DNA of 64,000 bases from Stentor roeselii (taxonomy: Eukaryota; Ciliophora; Heterotrichea; Heterotrichida; Stentoridae): positions 23,875-87,874 of the forward strand of contig RSEH01000206.1 of NCBI GenBank assembly GCA_006503475.1. The letters run 5' to 3'. Below, piece after piece: positions 20,401-29,520 of the stretch; the first letter of the stretch is position 1; each line of letters opens with the position of its first letter. The translations under genes and the position numbers were made by a program. Below the pieces are notes generated by a model. It made no database searches, was not told the origin of the DNA, and saw only the letters and a list, made by a program, of their open reading frames with translations.

Positions 20401-23400
20401 TAATAATCGGATTTGCAGGACTTTGGGTGGCCAGGACTGATTATTCCTGGTTTTCTAATTTCGGATGCGACGTAAAATTAATAAACAGACTCAACAAGCT
20501 CTGCTCTGAAAGCTGTTTATTGCTCGGTAGTCTCTGCTCTAGTCCAAGATGGAAAACTTTCATCATCTCAAGTCTTTGTTCTAGTTTAATTGATCCTGAT
20601 TCTTTACAAGTCATGATTGGAGGTCTGAGATTTCTGAGTAGATGCCTTGGGACCAATGATCTTTTAGACTGCTGGGTTTTCGAATGGACTAAAATTAAAC
20701 AATCTGGTTCAGTTCCAGCTGGAGTTGTGATTAGTTCTGATAACGAGAAAGACTTCGCCACTCTTTACAATGAAGAAACTGACTCTTTTCTTGAAATCGG
20801 AATTGAAAAACTGGAAAATATTGAACCTGCCTTTTGTTTAGATCTGTCATCGCTGGATCCCACCCTTAAAGAAAAAATTGTCAATAAATTGATTCAATTG
20901 GTGAAAAGTCAGCAACTAAGAAAATGGATTGAAAATTCAGGATTTTCTTATGTTTCTATTGTTGAAAACATCTGTTGTTCACTTATTTTTCGAGTAATTT
21001 CTGGAATTTTTCAAGATCTCAGCGATTTTAAAAGAATTGAACACGAAATTGTGATATTTCTGGTTAAAAAGTTGAAAAGTATCAAAAGTAAGGCAGTGAA
21101 AGAATCAGGAATCAGAATTCAAGAGCTGTTGAAAGTTCTGAGTTCTAGACTTGTCAAGCGAATTTCTTCAGAAAATAAAGAATTTAATGAAAAAGCTGAA
21201 ATTCAAGGAAAAATCAGGTCTTTTCAAATTTCTGCAGCAGATGAAGCAAGATTAATTTCAGGCATGAATGAAAATTTGCAGATAACAGTAGCTACTTTAC
21301 AGTCATTAAACTTCACCTTCTCAGATATTTACTCAGCGATACAGCTGGGAATCACAGGTACTGAAGAAATCATGACTTTTCTAGCAAGTCAAGAAGATAA
21401 GCTGAAAAATTCCTTCGAGATTCAAGAAGAAAAAGACAAATCCTTGATTTACAAGCTCCAAAAAACCCATTCAAAATTTTCAATAAAAGACCCAAGTTGT
21501 TTAGGCCATTTCGAAATAAGTCCATCAGGTCAGATGTCGATTCAAACTTCACATTCTTTAAAATCTCCTCTTTTCCTTTACAACACCCTTTCATCTCTGG
21601 TGACTCATTCTTTTTCATCAAGTAAAAATTTGGAAATTTTCATTAAAGTTTCTTTACTTGAAAATTTACTGTCAGGTTTATTTTTCTTCATTTTTGGAAA
21701 ATTGAAAATCCGAATTGACAGTCGATTCGATGACTGCTCACTTTATGCGAATGGGGATTATATCGGCTCTGTTGAAAAAAGAAAGGACTTTGTTTTCAAG
21801 ATTTCTTTGGAAGGACAGTCTTTTGACGACCTTTTCATCCAACTTCGAGACTCGCTTGTTTTTTTCAATTTGACTGACTCGAGTGTTTTTAATGGACTTT
21901 CCTTCGGCAGGTTCGGAATCGGCCTGGCTGAAGGAGCTGGAATTGTTTTAAACGACTTGGAAATCCGAGTTTTGAATGAAAAAATTGATGTGGATGAATG
22001 GCTTTCAACTGCTGAACCTTTTATCCCCAGTCCAATTGAGAGGTCGTCTTTTACAATTGAAAACAAGGCAGAGGTCACAGAAGCCAGCAAAGCAAGACTG
22101 AAACTTTTAGCAGTTTCAGAAGAGGACCTGCGAACAGTCAGTAGTTTTCATGACTTTCAGACAGTGCTTAAAGCGACTCTGCCCAAAATCCCTTCGTTTC
22201 TTGCTGACGAGGCTAGGGGGAATTACTTTCCTGTCATAGACGTGCAGCTCTTTGATACCCTTGAGGAAGTCCCTGAGGGTTTCACAGTAGTTCGAACTGT
22301 TTTCAAAGACCAAAAACTGTTCCCACTAGTTAACTCTGGCGAAAACTTCACGAAACTACTTCCAGGCCAGAGAGTTTTATGCATAAAACAGGGCAAAACC
22401 AGCTCTACAAGTGAAAAATACGTCGTTGGACTAAGTCTTGTTGACAACTTCGCGAATTCCTCAGGAGTTGACCTGGGCAGTCTCTTCAAAGAAAGCGAAA
22501 AGACTTGTAAAGTATGGGTCAATAAGATAAGCAGGTCTAAACTTGCAGGGATTTTACCTTTAAGCGATGTTTTTATCTTAGAAGTTGAAAATGGACTGCG
22601 ACCTCAGCTGCCTCTTGGTTATGAAATTGTTGAAGTTGATGGAAAACTTGTAAATCTCGCACCTGGTGCAGGTTTTTTTTATTTATGCTTCTCGAGACTT
22701 ACTTTTATTTTTAATATGCCTTTGGTTCCTCTCGTGTTTTCAAAGAGAAGCGTGCCGGATAAAGGAATGACTTCCGAAATGAGGAAACCGCCGTTGGCAG
22801 GAAGGTCAAAAAAACTGGCAAAAGCTGTTAAAGACTACCCAAGACTCTCTACTCTTGAATTACTCAGTCAAGTGCAGGCTATTCACTACTCCAACAAGCA
22901 TCTCTCTATGATTCTTTTGTTGAAAAAAATTGTAAAAGCTAGTCCTGATGTTTTTTCTTCTGTTTTTTTAAACTCTTCAAGAGTTTTCAGGAAGTTTTTC
23001 AAGATTTTTGCAGAAGATCTTGAATTTTTAAGGGTTTCAATTGAAAAAGTGCTTCTTCAGGATTCAAAACAAGAGAAAAGCAGGATTTTTTTCATGTTCG
23101 TTGAAATGATGACCTGTTTATCCTTCCAACCAATTCAAGATCCAGGTCTCGATGAGCAGCTTGTCGATTTAAAACTTCAAAACGACGAGAAAAACGATGA
23201 AGAAATCGCGATCCCTGGCGCTGACGGTTTACGATTAGAATTTCTAGAAGTTCGCATAGAAAAATTATCAGATCTTTATTTTTACCGTCATAAAAACCGT
23301 ATCGGTCTTCTACAGAAGTCAATAAAAGGAAAAATAAATGATTTTCAAGTACCTGGGGAAAGACTTTTCATGCATTTCGAGTCAAGCAGCTCTTCTCAAA

Positions 23401-26400
23401 AAGTTTTAAAATTCCGGGTGGTCCCTCTGCGCTTCCCAGGACTTCCCAAGCTGATGCTTCCAGACCACACAAGTGTCCTTCAAAGCAGGTGGCTTTTAAA
23501 GTGCCTTTTAAAGCACAGTTCAGAACTTTTTGAATTTTTAAGCCTTCCTCACTTCCAGGCAGGAGTTTTTTCATTTTTTCATAATACAAGTGACGAAGAG
23601 CTCAGACTGGACCTGCTTCAGTTGTTGGAAAAATCATTGAGTTTGAGGACTTCGAGTTTTAGCTTATCTCTGAATTCTTTTTTGCATCATGAACTGTGCC
23701 AGATACGACAGGCAGATAAAAGAAATAGTCAAATAACGACACTTCAACAAAAGTTAATATCTTTTTCGTGTGCGTCTTTTAATGACTCGCTGGTTAAACC
23801 TGAAGCAATTAATGAAAAATGGCTCCTGGAGACTCATAATTTTTACAAATTTATGCATGGAATGGTTCACAAGAGTCGGTTTCAAGATGCGCAGAAGGTT
23901 ATTTTGTTTCTTAATATCAAAAAAATTCCTTTGGTTAAGGTTAGGGAAAGTTTTCATCCGTATTCGAAGAAGAGTTTAAAACAGCTGGTTAAGATTGAAG
24001 GAGCGGCATTGCTTGAAATTAAAATTGACCCTCGCTGTGAACTAGACGTGGAGGACTCAATGTTATTTTCTTACGACCTTGAAGGAGAAAAGAGGATCGA
24101 GGCTAAAAAATCAATAGAAAATCAAGAAGCTTTTTGGTCAAGTAAATTCAAATGGACCGATGTCGTGTTTTCAAACAACAACTTATCAATAACTCGCACC
24201 AATTCAAGTGGCTGGGGATCAGCTCTTTGGTCTGAAGTATATTCAAAAGGAAAAATCAAACTTTCCTTTAAAATCGACAACGATGGTAAATCCGATTACC
24301 TCTACATCGGAATTTTGAAAGCTGATGGAAACTACAAATTAAATGAAGTAGTCAACAGCGACAACTCTCACGAGCTTTGGACCTGGAAAATCACTGGCGA
24401 GTTCCACCGAAAAGGATCCCGTCAATCAATTCCAGAAGGCAAGTACCGAACAGGAGACATTGTAAGTCTATTGCTAAATTTCACAGATCTTTCAATGACA
24501 TGTCTTAAAAACGGAATCGAAGTTTTCAAGTTCCTTCCGATAAGTAAAGAAGTAATTCCGATTATTTCTTTCGGAGGGTCGAACCAGCATGTGACAGCGC
24601 TTCCTGTAGAAAACTTGAGAAACGACCAAGAAAACCTAATCTGCAAAAAACTTCTAGTTCAGGGAGACTCGTTCTTTTTTCATTTTCCTGTAAGTTCTGG
24701 TCTTTTCTCACCGAAGCTGTTCTGGAAGCATAACTTTGAGAAGACTGTATTTTTTTCTAGTGACTTAAAAATCGCTAAAAGTCTTCCAGGCCTTGATGAA
24801 AAAGGATTGGTTTTGAATATTGGAGGAGCTTTCAAGGCTGGTAAGCATTTTTGCCAGATAGCTGCAAGGACTTCAAATGAGTCTACAGTGGCTTTTGCCT
24901 TGATTGCTGAAAATAGCGAAAATGAGGAAAAAAATGAGAAAAATGCATTGGTTTGGTTTGAAAGTAATGGAAAATTGTTGATTCAAGGAAATGAATACGA
25001 GATTAAGAGCTTTGGAAACATGGAGAAAGTTAGTATTTTCTTTGATTATGACGCGGGAGATGTAGGGTTGTTTAAAGATCATCAACAACTGGTCTTTACT
25101 AAGGTAAAGGTCGATGTTTCCAGCTATTCTTTCGCTTTTAAGTTCAAATCGCCTGGACAGCTTGCAAAGATTATAACGAATCCTGAAGTTCCTCCTTCTT
25201 TAAAAGCATTTTTAACAAGTTCTCTTTGGACTTCTGGAAGTCAGGGATCTAGCTGGGGGTACAAATTTTCAGTAATTCCTCATTTCTGGGGATCTTCAGT
25301 GACTCAACTAATTGAAACTCTATCAAGTTCATACCGAGAAGATTACTTAAAATTCTCTGAAACTTACAAAACTTCAGTTCCAAGGCAAGTAGAAGAGTTT
25401 TTAGTCGAATTCATCGACGAGCACTGCCAAAAATCAAAAACCGACCCACTTTTATTCTCATTTCTAAAACCCGGTTTAAAAGAAGACCTTCAAAATTTCC
25501 CTTCACTATCATCAATCCCAAGTGAAATATTAGAATCCCATTTAAATTCCCTTCAAAAATTCAACAAATCTCTTGAAAAATACCTGCCTCTTATCTCTTT
25601 AACCCTTTCAGACCTATCCGAAGAGTCTTTCTCCAAAAAAATCGAAGACTCTTTGCAAAGACTAGTCTTCTCAAGCGGTCCCTATATTTTTAATTCAGTT
25701 AAATCAACCTTTTTCTCCTCATCATTAACTTCTTCAGCATCCGAAGGAAAGTTAGAAGTTTCAATCGACAGGACAAAGGCCTTGAAGCTAAAAACATCAG
25801 GAAAATCAGACAGTCAAGGAATGGTATCAGTCTTCGGGCAGGTCTTCCGAAGTTTAAGTCAAGTTTCAAGCAGTCTTCTCCGAAGTAATGAAAGAAGTTT
25901 CAAAGTTCTCTTCCGTGGAGAAGGAGCAGTTGACTTAGGAGGTCCTTACAATGAAACTTTAAGCTGCATGTGTGACGAGCTGATGTCGAGGACTTTGAAT
26001 CTTTTCATTCCCACTCCGAACCACGTGCACAACACTGGAGAGAACCGCGAGTCATGGACTATCAACCCTTCAGCGACTTCTAAACTCGCTTTAGACATGT
26101 TTGAGTTCTTCGGAAAATTTATTGGATTCGCCATTCGCACTAATATCAACCTCAGCTTAACTCTTCCTCCTATCTTCTGGAAAAGACTCTTAATGCAAAA
26201 GACTTGCCTGAATGACTTGAAAGCTGTCGATGAATGCTGCTGGCAGATGATCAAAGACCTGAAAAATATGAAAAATATGAAAAATGGCTCAGAAGAACTA
26301 GGAAAAATCGAACATCTCTTCTTTGAAGTTCATGATTCTAGTGGGAAACTTGTCGAGTTGCAAGAAAATGGAAGGATTTTAAAGGTTGAACTTGAAAATT

Positions 26401-26924
26401 TGAATAAGTTTGTAAAACTGCTGAAAAGACTCAGACTTGAAGAAGCGGAATTACAATTTAGAAGGATTAGAAAAGGACTTAGTGCGATTTTACCTTTTGA
26501 TATGTTGTGTTTGTTCACTGGGAAACAAGTTGAAGATATGGTCTGTGGAACTGCTGACTTTGATGTTGATGTGTTGAGAGCTGTCACGGAGTATCAGGGA
26601 TTTGACGCTGAAGGACCTGTGATTAAAGGTTTTTGGCAGGTTTTAAAGGAAATGACGGCGAAAGACAAAAGCTTGTTTTTGAGGTTTGTGTCTGGAAGGT
26701 CACGTCTGCCTTTAAATCAGGAATATAGGAAGTTCAAAATCTTTTTACTTAAGAAAAGTGGAAACCCTGACCATTATCTGCCAGTTGCACATACTTGCTT
26801 CTTTCAAATTGATCTGCCGCAGTACTCGAGTAAAGAAATTTTGAAGGAAAAAATGTTTTATGCGATTAGACATTGCCGGATTATTGACCTTGATGCTATT
26901 GCTGGCGGAGGATGGGCAGATTAA
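14490..26924 (+). CDS. Giant HECT-type E3 ubiquitin ligase with SPRY domains
   Basis: A single uninterrupted frame encodes about 4144 aa. The C-terminal about 340 residues form a HECT domain (VLFRGEGAVDLGGPYNETL; LPVAHTCFFQIDLPQYS, catalytic Cys about 4103), so it should form ubiquitin thioesters. SPRY domains occur near residues 290-450 and 3210-3375 (both with NSSGWGS or NENSGWGS). A UBA-like helical segment lies near 2245-2305 and a laminin-G-like beta domain near 2330-2510. Segments near 1440-1565 and 2580-2730 have beta-prism (MABP-like) features. Overall it resembles the HERC1/HECTD4 class of large ligases. I chose ATG 14490 because it gives MGNSSSEL, an N-myristoylation consensus; ATG 14451 is in frame and adds 13 residues. 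RNPS1 follows after 29 nt. Confidence 0.85.
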   Translation: MGNSSSELYQKILTFSDLELQKFLHEDEILLTPIPAPLSSILESQKQSNPNLIFENPSSSETLNSSIEDLKLCFSSKKSSKLKEKYESLLHSLQLDQNSLLCSLPDPSFEVPLKLISYSLSKQKSLLQSEERLRRKLESLKIKSSTNQDSIPSEPLPAVTEAGVNFCIRSVVDMIDLLSGVDASISLKVLKNLNQILSELPLNSLTSSKNFSSNLQKLDDFLLNLELKTPSSALLSLFSLSLASGNLGRTLWIALKLYETRFLTKSDAKNFQETCKKLKNFEGKSFGKRVWMTWSHHRSAGDVISTNQSLTAGRNENSGWGSMVTEQSLKTGFHYFEMKIDRRSNSSSLVGLAGRTFASFNKKACISQCFTLHADGDVFINEANAGKAFKFVEGDRVGLFVDMEAKCLTFYLNGVKQIKPPFYPLPDEVVLIACFGTSGHLVTIVNDPQLPDDLKLTLGPLAKLFEKPFVEKKDDVIEKKENFGNFDDFFGFPFFAERILEHKVLNKDYLNEKEISVVVLASLDRIVSHYFRIFDLQSMKKEVKTCLDIPCFEPLAVEISENVMKTLLGILERVFKDISQLNWQDIDSSLTIWTCLSTLRILKAHFFVIDYLKIDGITFGMTPEQASCYCVLLEQLINIDLHDFPAQDAEKALNEIKKEASLAFYYGFDLFYASTSSKLQFLLTRLHLFSEEAKQQDVYKSITLDLLHPVNFSVICTEVSPDFEENFSLISEKILEIIKNFLETKEIPKNSEIFLIALNSIHSTLLSKSSRNDFKGLWKSILMRYSLKLLNVLKGVFESTPENFSRIAKSSVFSCFVVFFYNLSFAKPDLTEISAILEGTASVIKLMNRDGFRDYKGECWNFEDFNTIHPFSGQVPEKGIKTQGQSKFELEFNQLSSTATEKNLLKIWKFTDKKVLVGSYCLNGFPQKVTFEGSQMLFEYCPEDPEKESWGWEIRIKYVSIDLESQSNFKNLLLSLSFLSIFYLKTLVSLDFSSESSEISKFLSNPMIRFTFPSKINSIPKKFVIEDLLKLSELSFSPSGPVQFDDISSEASQARLSEISFTKTSDSIQDFIESFTQVTLPDLDNSLFSKWTSEDDAVKETWAWLKELSITPGPNFSIGGSDLDNLEKAVFFTFSVIFGFSELLKNLKNRPELPSSFKLLVKQACNIRVWAQHFKQTLIDEGNEKTYSEISEEVLKKSMFFIAAGKIDLETQDFWSFREKIKNFLGRTEKEEERSGDRKIDLAKALERVGKSVQSVGFGGDDQKNDLNVVKTVYKCLIDFYSSKISAEVILSSVNSRRKLAVARLIGIELFHKMLSTFSASRDEISNWTMRFFSESFKSQPGKKHYLCSLEGIELHLQKLLRLSLFSLQKHLFSILSSTQPLTLSRSQLFFYLSILDNLVFPIKAEDILSLSSFNLHEYLSFLISTAQGQALLFQPTGKKDLSKIITGLEVLTEYPGPGFETVCLTSDQSGCESLDFFESKKLWLKIERNEKNELLDPISEIFTGNECPDGFEPVQGSIAESGEDLFIFVKRTPLIPGKKFLTGLKVLEERPVVFKCFFVTFEEILVKENYENEEDDKLLGLLIRKMAWVLFKFLSYSIIENSLNSSISNQKAQKILVNVLLDSVKSFEFKTLQQELNTEENSPSLFEICSGEKWIRETFKGILMSQNPMKLWIHEFKRLFIKQDEDQLLYELIQEFIIDLDPCMSGVVETEIIEGFEDWTNSEGKIDFFVFLNSTIKKNYADLCPDLLSHPFMKILPRDMQEAQFLLSEDPETLTKVLLKYGNFSSSQSFSLYLNLLLQQESQVFKGRIPPAFLPEGTPQNFLNDSGEFDLIKSISSILDDPSKFPVFYSELEPFTIFLRQIKLFNDASCNNEKTLSSIQFFSESILWILMQSLPAPCMKKILSQEIELFIKLSLLSPGFLSQFSFKVLSEVLPSHHSPHSLKSIWQRLDFFELKFTFLDPSDWIRTFFLIIGFAGLWVARTDYSWFSNFGCDVKLINRLNKLCSESCLLLGSLCSSPRWKTFIISSLCSSLIDPDSLQVMIGGLRFLSRCLGTNDLLDCWVFEWTKIKQSGSVPAGVVISSDNEKDFATLYNEETDSFLEIGIEKLENIEPAFCLDLSSLDPTLKEKIVNKLIQLVKSQQLRKWIENSGFSYVSIVENICCSLIFRVISGIFQDLSDFKRIEHEIVIFLVKKLKSIKSKAVKESGIRIQELLKVLSSRLVKRISSENKEFNEKAEIQGKIRSFQISAADEARLISGMNENLQITVATLQSLNFTFSDIYSAIQLGITGTEEIMTFLASQEDKLKNSFEIQEEKDKSLIYKLQKTHSKFSIKDPSCLGHFEISPSGQMSIQTSHSLKSPLFLYNTLSSLVTHSFSSSKNLEIFIKVSLLENLLSGLFFFIFGKLKIRIDSRFDDCSLYANGDYIGSVEKRKDFVFKISLEGQSFDDLFIQLRDSLVFFNLTDSSVFNGLSFGRFGIGLAEGAGIVLNDLEIRVLNEKIDVDEWLSTAEPFIPSPIERSSFTIENKAEVTEASKARLKLLAVSEEDLRTVSSFHDFQTVLKATLPKIPSFLADEARGNYFPVIDVQLFDTLEEVPEGFTVVRTVFKDQKLFPLVNSGENFTKLLPGQRVLCIKQGKTSSTSEKYVVGLSLVDNFANSSGVDLGSLFKESEKTCKVWVNKISRSKLAGILPLSDVFILEVENGLRPQLPLGYEIVEVDGKLVNLAPGAGFFYLCFSRLTFIFNMPLVPLVFSKRSVPDKGMTSEMRKPPLAGRSKKLAKAVKDYPRLSTLELLSQVQAIHYSNKHLSMILLLKKIVKASPDVFSSVFLNSSRVFRKFFKIFAEDLEFLRVSIEKVLLQDSKQEKSRIFFMFVEMMTCLSFQPIQDPGLDEQLVDLKLQNDEKNDEEIAIPGADGLRLEFLEVRIEKLSDLYFYRHKNRIGLLQKSIKGKINDFQVPGERLFMHFESSSSSQKVLKFRVVPLRFPGLPKLMLPDHTSVLQSRWLLKCLLKHSSELFEFLSLPHFQAGVFSFFHNTSDEELRLDLLQLLEKSLSLRTSSFSLSLNSFLHHELCQIRQADKRNSQITTLQQKLISFSCASFNDSLVKPEAINEKWLLETHNFYKFMHGMVHKSRFQDAQKVILFLNIKKIPLVKVRESFHPYSKKSLKQLVKIEGAALLEIKIDPRCELDVEDSMLFSYDLEGEKRIEAKKSIENQEAFWSSKFKWTDVVFSNNNLSITRTNSSGWGSALWSEVYSKGKIKLSFKIDNDGKSDYLYIGILKADGNYKLNEVVNSDNSHELWTWKITGEFHRKGSRQSIPEGKYRTGDIVSLLLNFTDLSMTCLKNGIEVFKFLPISKEVIPIISFGGSNQHVTALPVENLRNDQENLICKKLLVQGDSFFFHFPVSSGLFSPKLFWKHNFEKTVFFSSDLKIAKSLPGLDEKGLVLNIGGAFKAGKHFCQIAARTSNESTVAFALIAENSENEEKNEKNALVWFESNGKLLIQGNEYEIKSFGNMEKVSIFFDYDAGDVGLFKDHQQLVFTKVKVDVSSYSFAFKFKSPGQLAKIITNPEVPPSLKAFLTSSLWTSGSQGSSWGYKFSVIPHFWGSSVTQLIETLSSSYREDYLKFSETYKTSVPRQVEEFLVEFIDEHCQKSKTDPLLFSFLKPGLKEDLQNFPSLSSIPSEILESHLNSLQKFNKSLEKYLPLISLTLSDLSEESFSKKIEDSLQRLVFSSGPYIFNSVKSTFFSSSLTSSASEGKLEVSIDRTKALKLKTSGKSDSQGMVSVFGQVFRSLSQVSSSLLRSNERSFKVLFRGEGAVDLGGPYNETLSCMCDELMSRTLNLFIPTPNHVHNTGENRESWTINPSATSKLALDMFEFFGKFIGFAIRTNINLSLTLPPIFWKRLLMQKTCLNDLKAVDECCWQMIKDLKNMKNMKNGSEELGKIEHLFFEVHDSSGKLVELQENGRILKVELENLNKFVKLLKRLRLEEAELQFRRIRKGLSAILPFDMLCLFTGKQVEDMVCGTADFDVDVLRAVTEYQGFDAEGPVIKGFWQVLKEMTAKDKSLFLRFVSGRSRLPLNQEYRKFKIFLLKKSGNPDHYLPVAHTCFFQIDLPQYSSKEILKEKMFYAIRHCRIIDLDAIAGGGWAD

Positions 26925-26953
26925 CAACCATTATATCTAGTAATTATAAAATT

Positions 26954-27391
26954 ATGCCTCGAAGGTCTCATAGCTCTTCATCGTCCTCTAGTTCAGATTC
27001 GTCAAGATACCAGTCAAGTTCATCCTCATCCCGAAGTCCTTCACCCGTGAGTCGTTTACTAAAAGTCTCAAACTTAACAGGTAACGTGAACCGTAACCAC
27101 TTATTCGAAATCTTCGAAAACTACGGAGTAATCAAATCCGTAAAACTCGCCGAAAAGCAAGTTCACGAAGGAAAACTCAAAAGAGGCTACGCTTACATAA
27201 AAATGGTTCACCGAGAAGACGCTTCAATGGCCAGAAGATGCATGGACGGTGGTTGGATCGACGGAAACATCATCGGAGTTTCAATGGTCGAAACAAAAAA
27301 GCACAAAAGAAGATACCGTCCAAGGTCCCGATCAGATCGACGTTCAAAGCGAAGCGATTCTTGTTCTTCATGCTCATATCGCAGGTCCTAA
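26954..27391 (+). CDS. RNPS1: RNPS1-like RRM splicing / exon-junction factor
   Basis: A 145-aa protein with a Ser/Arg-rich N-terminus (MPRRSHSSSSSSSSDSS), one RRM at about residues 35-115, and an RS-rich C-terminus. The RRM has RNP2 LLKVSNL and RNP1 KRGYAYIKM. The closest family by eye is RNPS1 of the ASAP/exon-junction complex (HMDGGQIDG in animals, CMDGGWIDG here). The ATG at 26954 is preferred; an upstream in-frame ATG at 26912 lies inside the HECT gene. The stop is 21 nt from the convergent DYRK stop. Confidence 0.82.
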   Translation: MPRRSHSSSSSSSSDSSRYQSSSSSSRSPSPVSRLLKVSNLTGNVNRNHLFEIFENYGVIKSVKLAEKQVHEGKLKRGYAYIKMVHREDASMARRCMDGGWIDGNIIGVSMVETKKHKRRYRPRSRSDRRSKRSDSCSSCSYRRS

Positions 27392-27412
27392 TTAACAGAA
27401 TTGCTGTACACT

Positions 27413-29161
27413 TTAATTCTTATTTAAAAAGTTGACTGAACGCTTGTGAGAACGATGCACAGTCGCCTTCACCAGCACTTCACTTGTCTTCTTGATATGT
27501 CGCGGGGTGAGTCCTTGATGAGGCTGGGCACTTCCTCCTCGCGAACTGCTCTTGTTGAGTTTAGGAGAGTCTGAAAACCATTCATGTTCCTTTGCCTCTT
27601 CTGGAGTCAGTCTTCTTGAAGGGTCCCACTCGAGACAGGCCATTACAAGTTGCAGGAAAAGACTGTCTGCCTTTCTTAGAAGGTCTTTAAGTGGTTTTTT
27701 TCCAGGGAACCTTACTTTTCCTCTTGAATTTGGAGTGATTCTTGGATGGTCACCGTCAAAAAACAGCTTTTTTCGAGTGGCTCTGTCTAAAAGGCTTGAA
27801 GGTGGCAAACCGAGCACTTCCATCATGCACTGGATCTGCTCAGCTTCACTTTCTCCAGGAAAAACTGGGTACCCTGTGAAGAGCTCGACGAGAATACAGC
27901 CGAAGCTCCACATGTCGATGCTAGTATTATAAGAAATTCCTAGAATAATCTCCGGTGCCCTGTAGAAGCGGCTTTGAATATAAGTGTAAATTCTCTGTTC
28001 ATAGAAACAAGATGAACCGAAATCGATTACCTTTAAAGAAGAGTGTTTTTCACTTTTTAGTAAAATGTTCTCTGGTTTCAAGTCGCAGTGAATGACTTTG
28101 TGCTTGTTTAGTAGAACCAAAGCTTCTAACATTTGACTTGCGAATCTTTTTATCAGTGACGGGCTGAGACCTTGGAAAGAGTTCAACTTGAGGAACTCGT
28201 AAAGGTTCATACTGAGCAGTTCGAAGGTTATGCACATGTGCTTTCGAAAGGAGAAGTAATCGCTAAGGTGCACTATGCAGTGATGGTCGTTAGGGTCTCT
28301 TTCTTTCAGGTATTTCAGGATTTTCACCTCGATCAATGCCTGTTCATGGAACCGAGACTTGTTTCTAATTATTTTAAGTGCGAGTTCTTGCTTTGATTTA
28401 TGGTCAAAGGCTTTTACCACTTGTCCGAAACTTCCTCTTCCAAGTACCTGCAAGATCTCATACCTATAAGAGACATGATCTCCAATAATAATCTTATAAT
28501 CTCCTCTATCATCATCAAAAACCTGGCTCTTCACCTGTTCTTTTCTCTCAACAACCAGCCCCAAATAATAAATTTCGGCATATCCAAGAATTTCTGCCTG
28601 TTCAAAATTACTCATTCTATGCATGAAAAGTTTTAAAACAGTCGCTGGAGAAGCAGGCAACTTCGTCATTTTCCAAGAAAGTCTTCTGTCATCATCAACT
28701 GTTTTACGTGGAGTGTAATTCTTAGAAAGAGACTCAGTTGAAGAAATAGTTTCGATGCCTCGATGAGGAGACCCCACCTGTCTTGAAAGTTTACTTTCAT
28801 TAGGCCGGGCTGTCGCGCATTGGAAACTCGCCTGCAAGTTGTTAAGATGAGTCAAGTTGTCGCTCAAGGTGTACTTGTGACGGCGGCTTCTGTTCGATGA
28901 AAGCTGACTGTCGCCTTCGTGGTTCAGCTTTGTGAATAAAAGCTTTGGCACTTCGTTCAATTTCCGGCTTGTTTGAGGCGCTTTTGATTGAAAACTCGTT
29001 GAAATGTACTTTGGAGTCGAGTAGTCTGATACTGATGGACGTTGGACTGACTTTTGAAGGGTCGCTGTCAGTTTTACTGCCGGACGTTTTAGTCTGATTT
29101 CAATTCGCTTGTGAGGAGATATTTCTGGTTGAGGAAGTTTTAGTCTTGTGAGGTTTAGCAT
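27413..29161 (-). CDS. DYRK-family dual-specificity protein kinase
   Basis: A 582-aa protein. The N-terminal about 170 residues are Ser/Arg-rich and probably disordered. A DYRK-homology box precedes the kinase (NFEQAEILGYAEIYYLG), which places it with class II DYRKs. The kinase domain (about 230-545) has VLGRGSFGQVVKA, ALKIIRNK, VIHCDLKPENILL (HCD as in DYRKs), DFGSSCF and the activation-loop YTYIQSRFYRAPE, whose second Tyr is autophosphorylated in this family. It is convergent with RNPS1 across 21 nt. Confidence 0.92.
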   Translation of the reverse strand: MLNLTRLKLPQPEISPHKRIEIRLKRPAVKLTATLQKSVQRPSVSDYSTPKYISTSFQSKAPQTSRKLNEVPKLLFTKLNHEGDSQLSSNRSRRHKYTLSDNLTHLNNLQASFQCATARPNESKLSRQVGSPHRGIETISSTESLSKNYTPRKTVDDDRRLSWKMTKLPASPATVLKLFMHRMSNFEQAEILGYAEIYYLGLVVERKEQVKSQVFDDDRGDYKIIIGDHVSYRYEILQVLGRGSFGQVVKAFDHKSKQELALKIIRNKSRFHEQALIEVKILKYLKERDPNDHHCIVHLSDYFSFRKHMCITFELLSMNLYEFLKLNSFQGLSPSLIKRFASQMLEALVLLNKHKVIHCDLKPENILLKSEKHSSLKVIDFGSSCFYEQRIYTYIQSRFYRAPEIILGISYNTSIDMWSFGCILVELFTGYPVFPGESEAEQIQCMMEVLGLPPSSLLDRATRKKLFFDGDHPRITPNSRGKVRFPGKKPLKDLLRKADSLFLQLVMACLEWDPSRRLTPEEAKEHEWFSDSPKLNKSSSRGGSAQPHQGLTPRHIKKTSEVLVKATVHRSHKRSVNFLNKN

Positions 29162-29520
29162 TTTTAAATGAATTGTTGAAAGATAACTGAATTTTTAGAT
29201 TTGGATTATATGAAAATAGTGGGAGGTTGGTTTTAGGTTGGTGGGATTGGAGTGGGTTTAGAGGAATAACTAGTATTAAAATGGAAGTAGAATGGATTTT
29301 AGATTATATTGGAATGATTAGATTTTGGAACTGGGTGGATAATTGAAGGGTGAAAGGTTGAGTAATTTAATTAAAATAATAGTGTGTATTGGTTCAGATA
29401 TTGGATTTATTTTAGCTTAGAAATTTAAGAGTTATTATTGAATATTTTATAAGAAAACGACATTACTAATCAAAGTAGATAATCATTCAATAGAAAAGGA
29501 TTAGCAATAATAAATAAACC
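29162..29520. other. Intergenic region with G/T-rich plus strand
   Basis: It lies between the DYRK start and the CDPK stop, both on minus. About 29200-29360 is G/T-rich and C-poor on plus, that is C/A-rich and G-poor in the direction of DYRK transcription, like the leaders of several other genes here. No gene seen. Confidence 0.45.

Noticed and set aside
26912-26953. Upstream in-frame ATG for RNPS1
   Set aside because: Lies inside the HECT gene end; the next ATG gives the expected SR-rich start.
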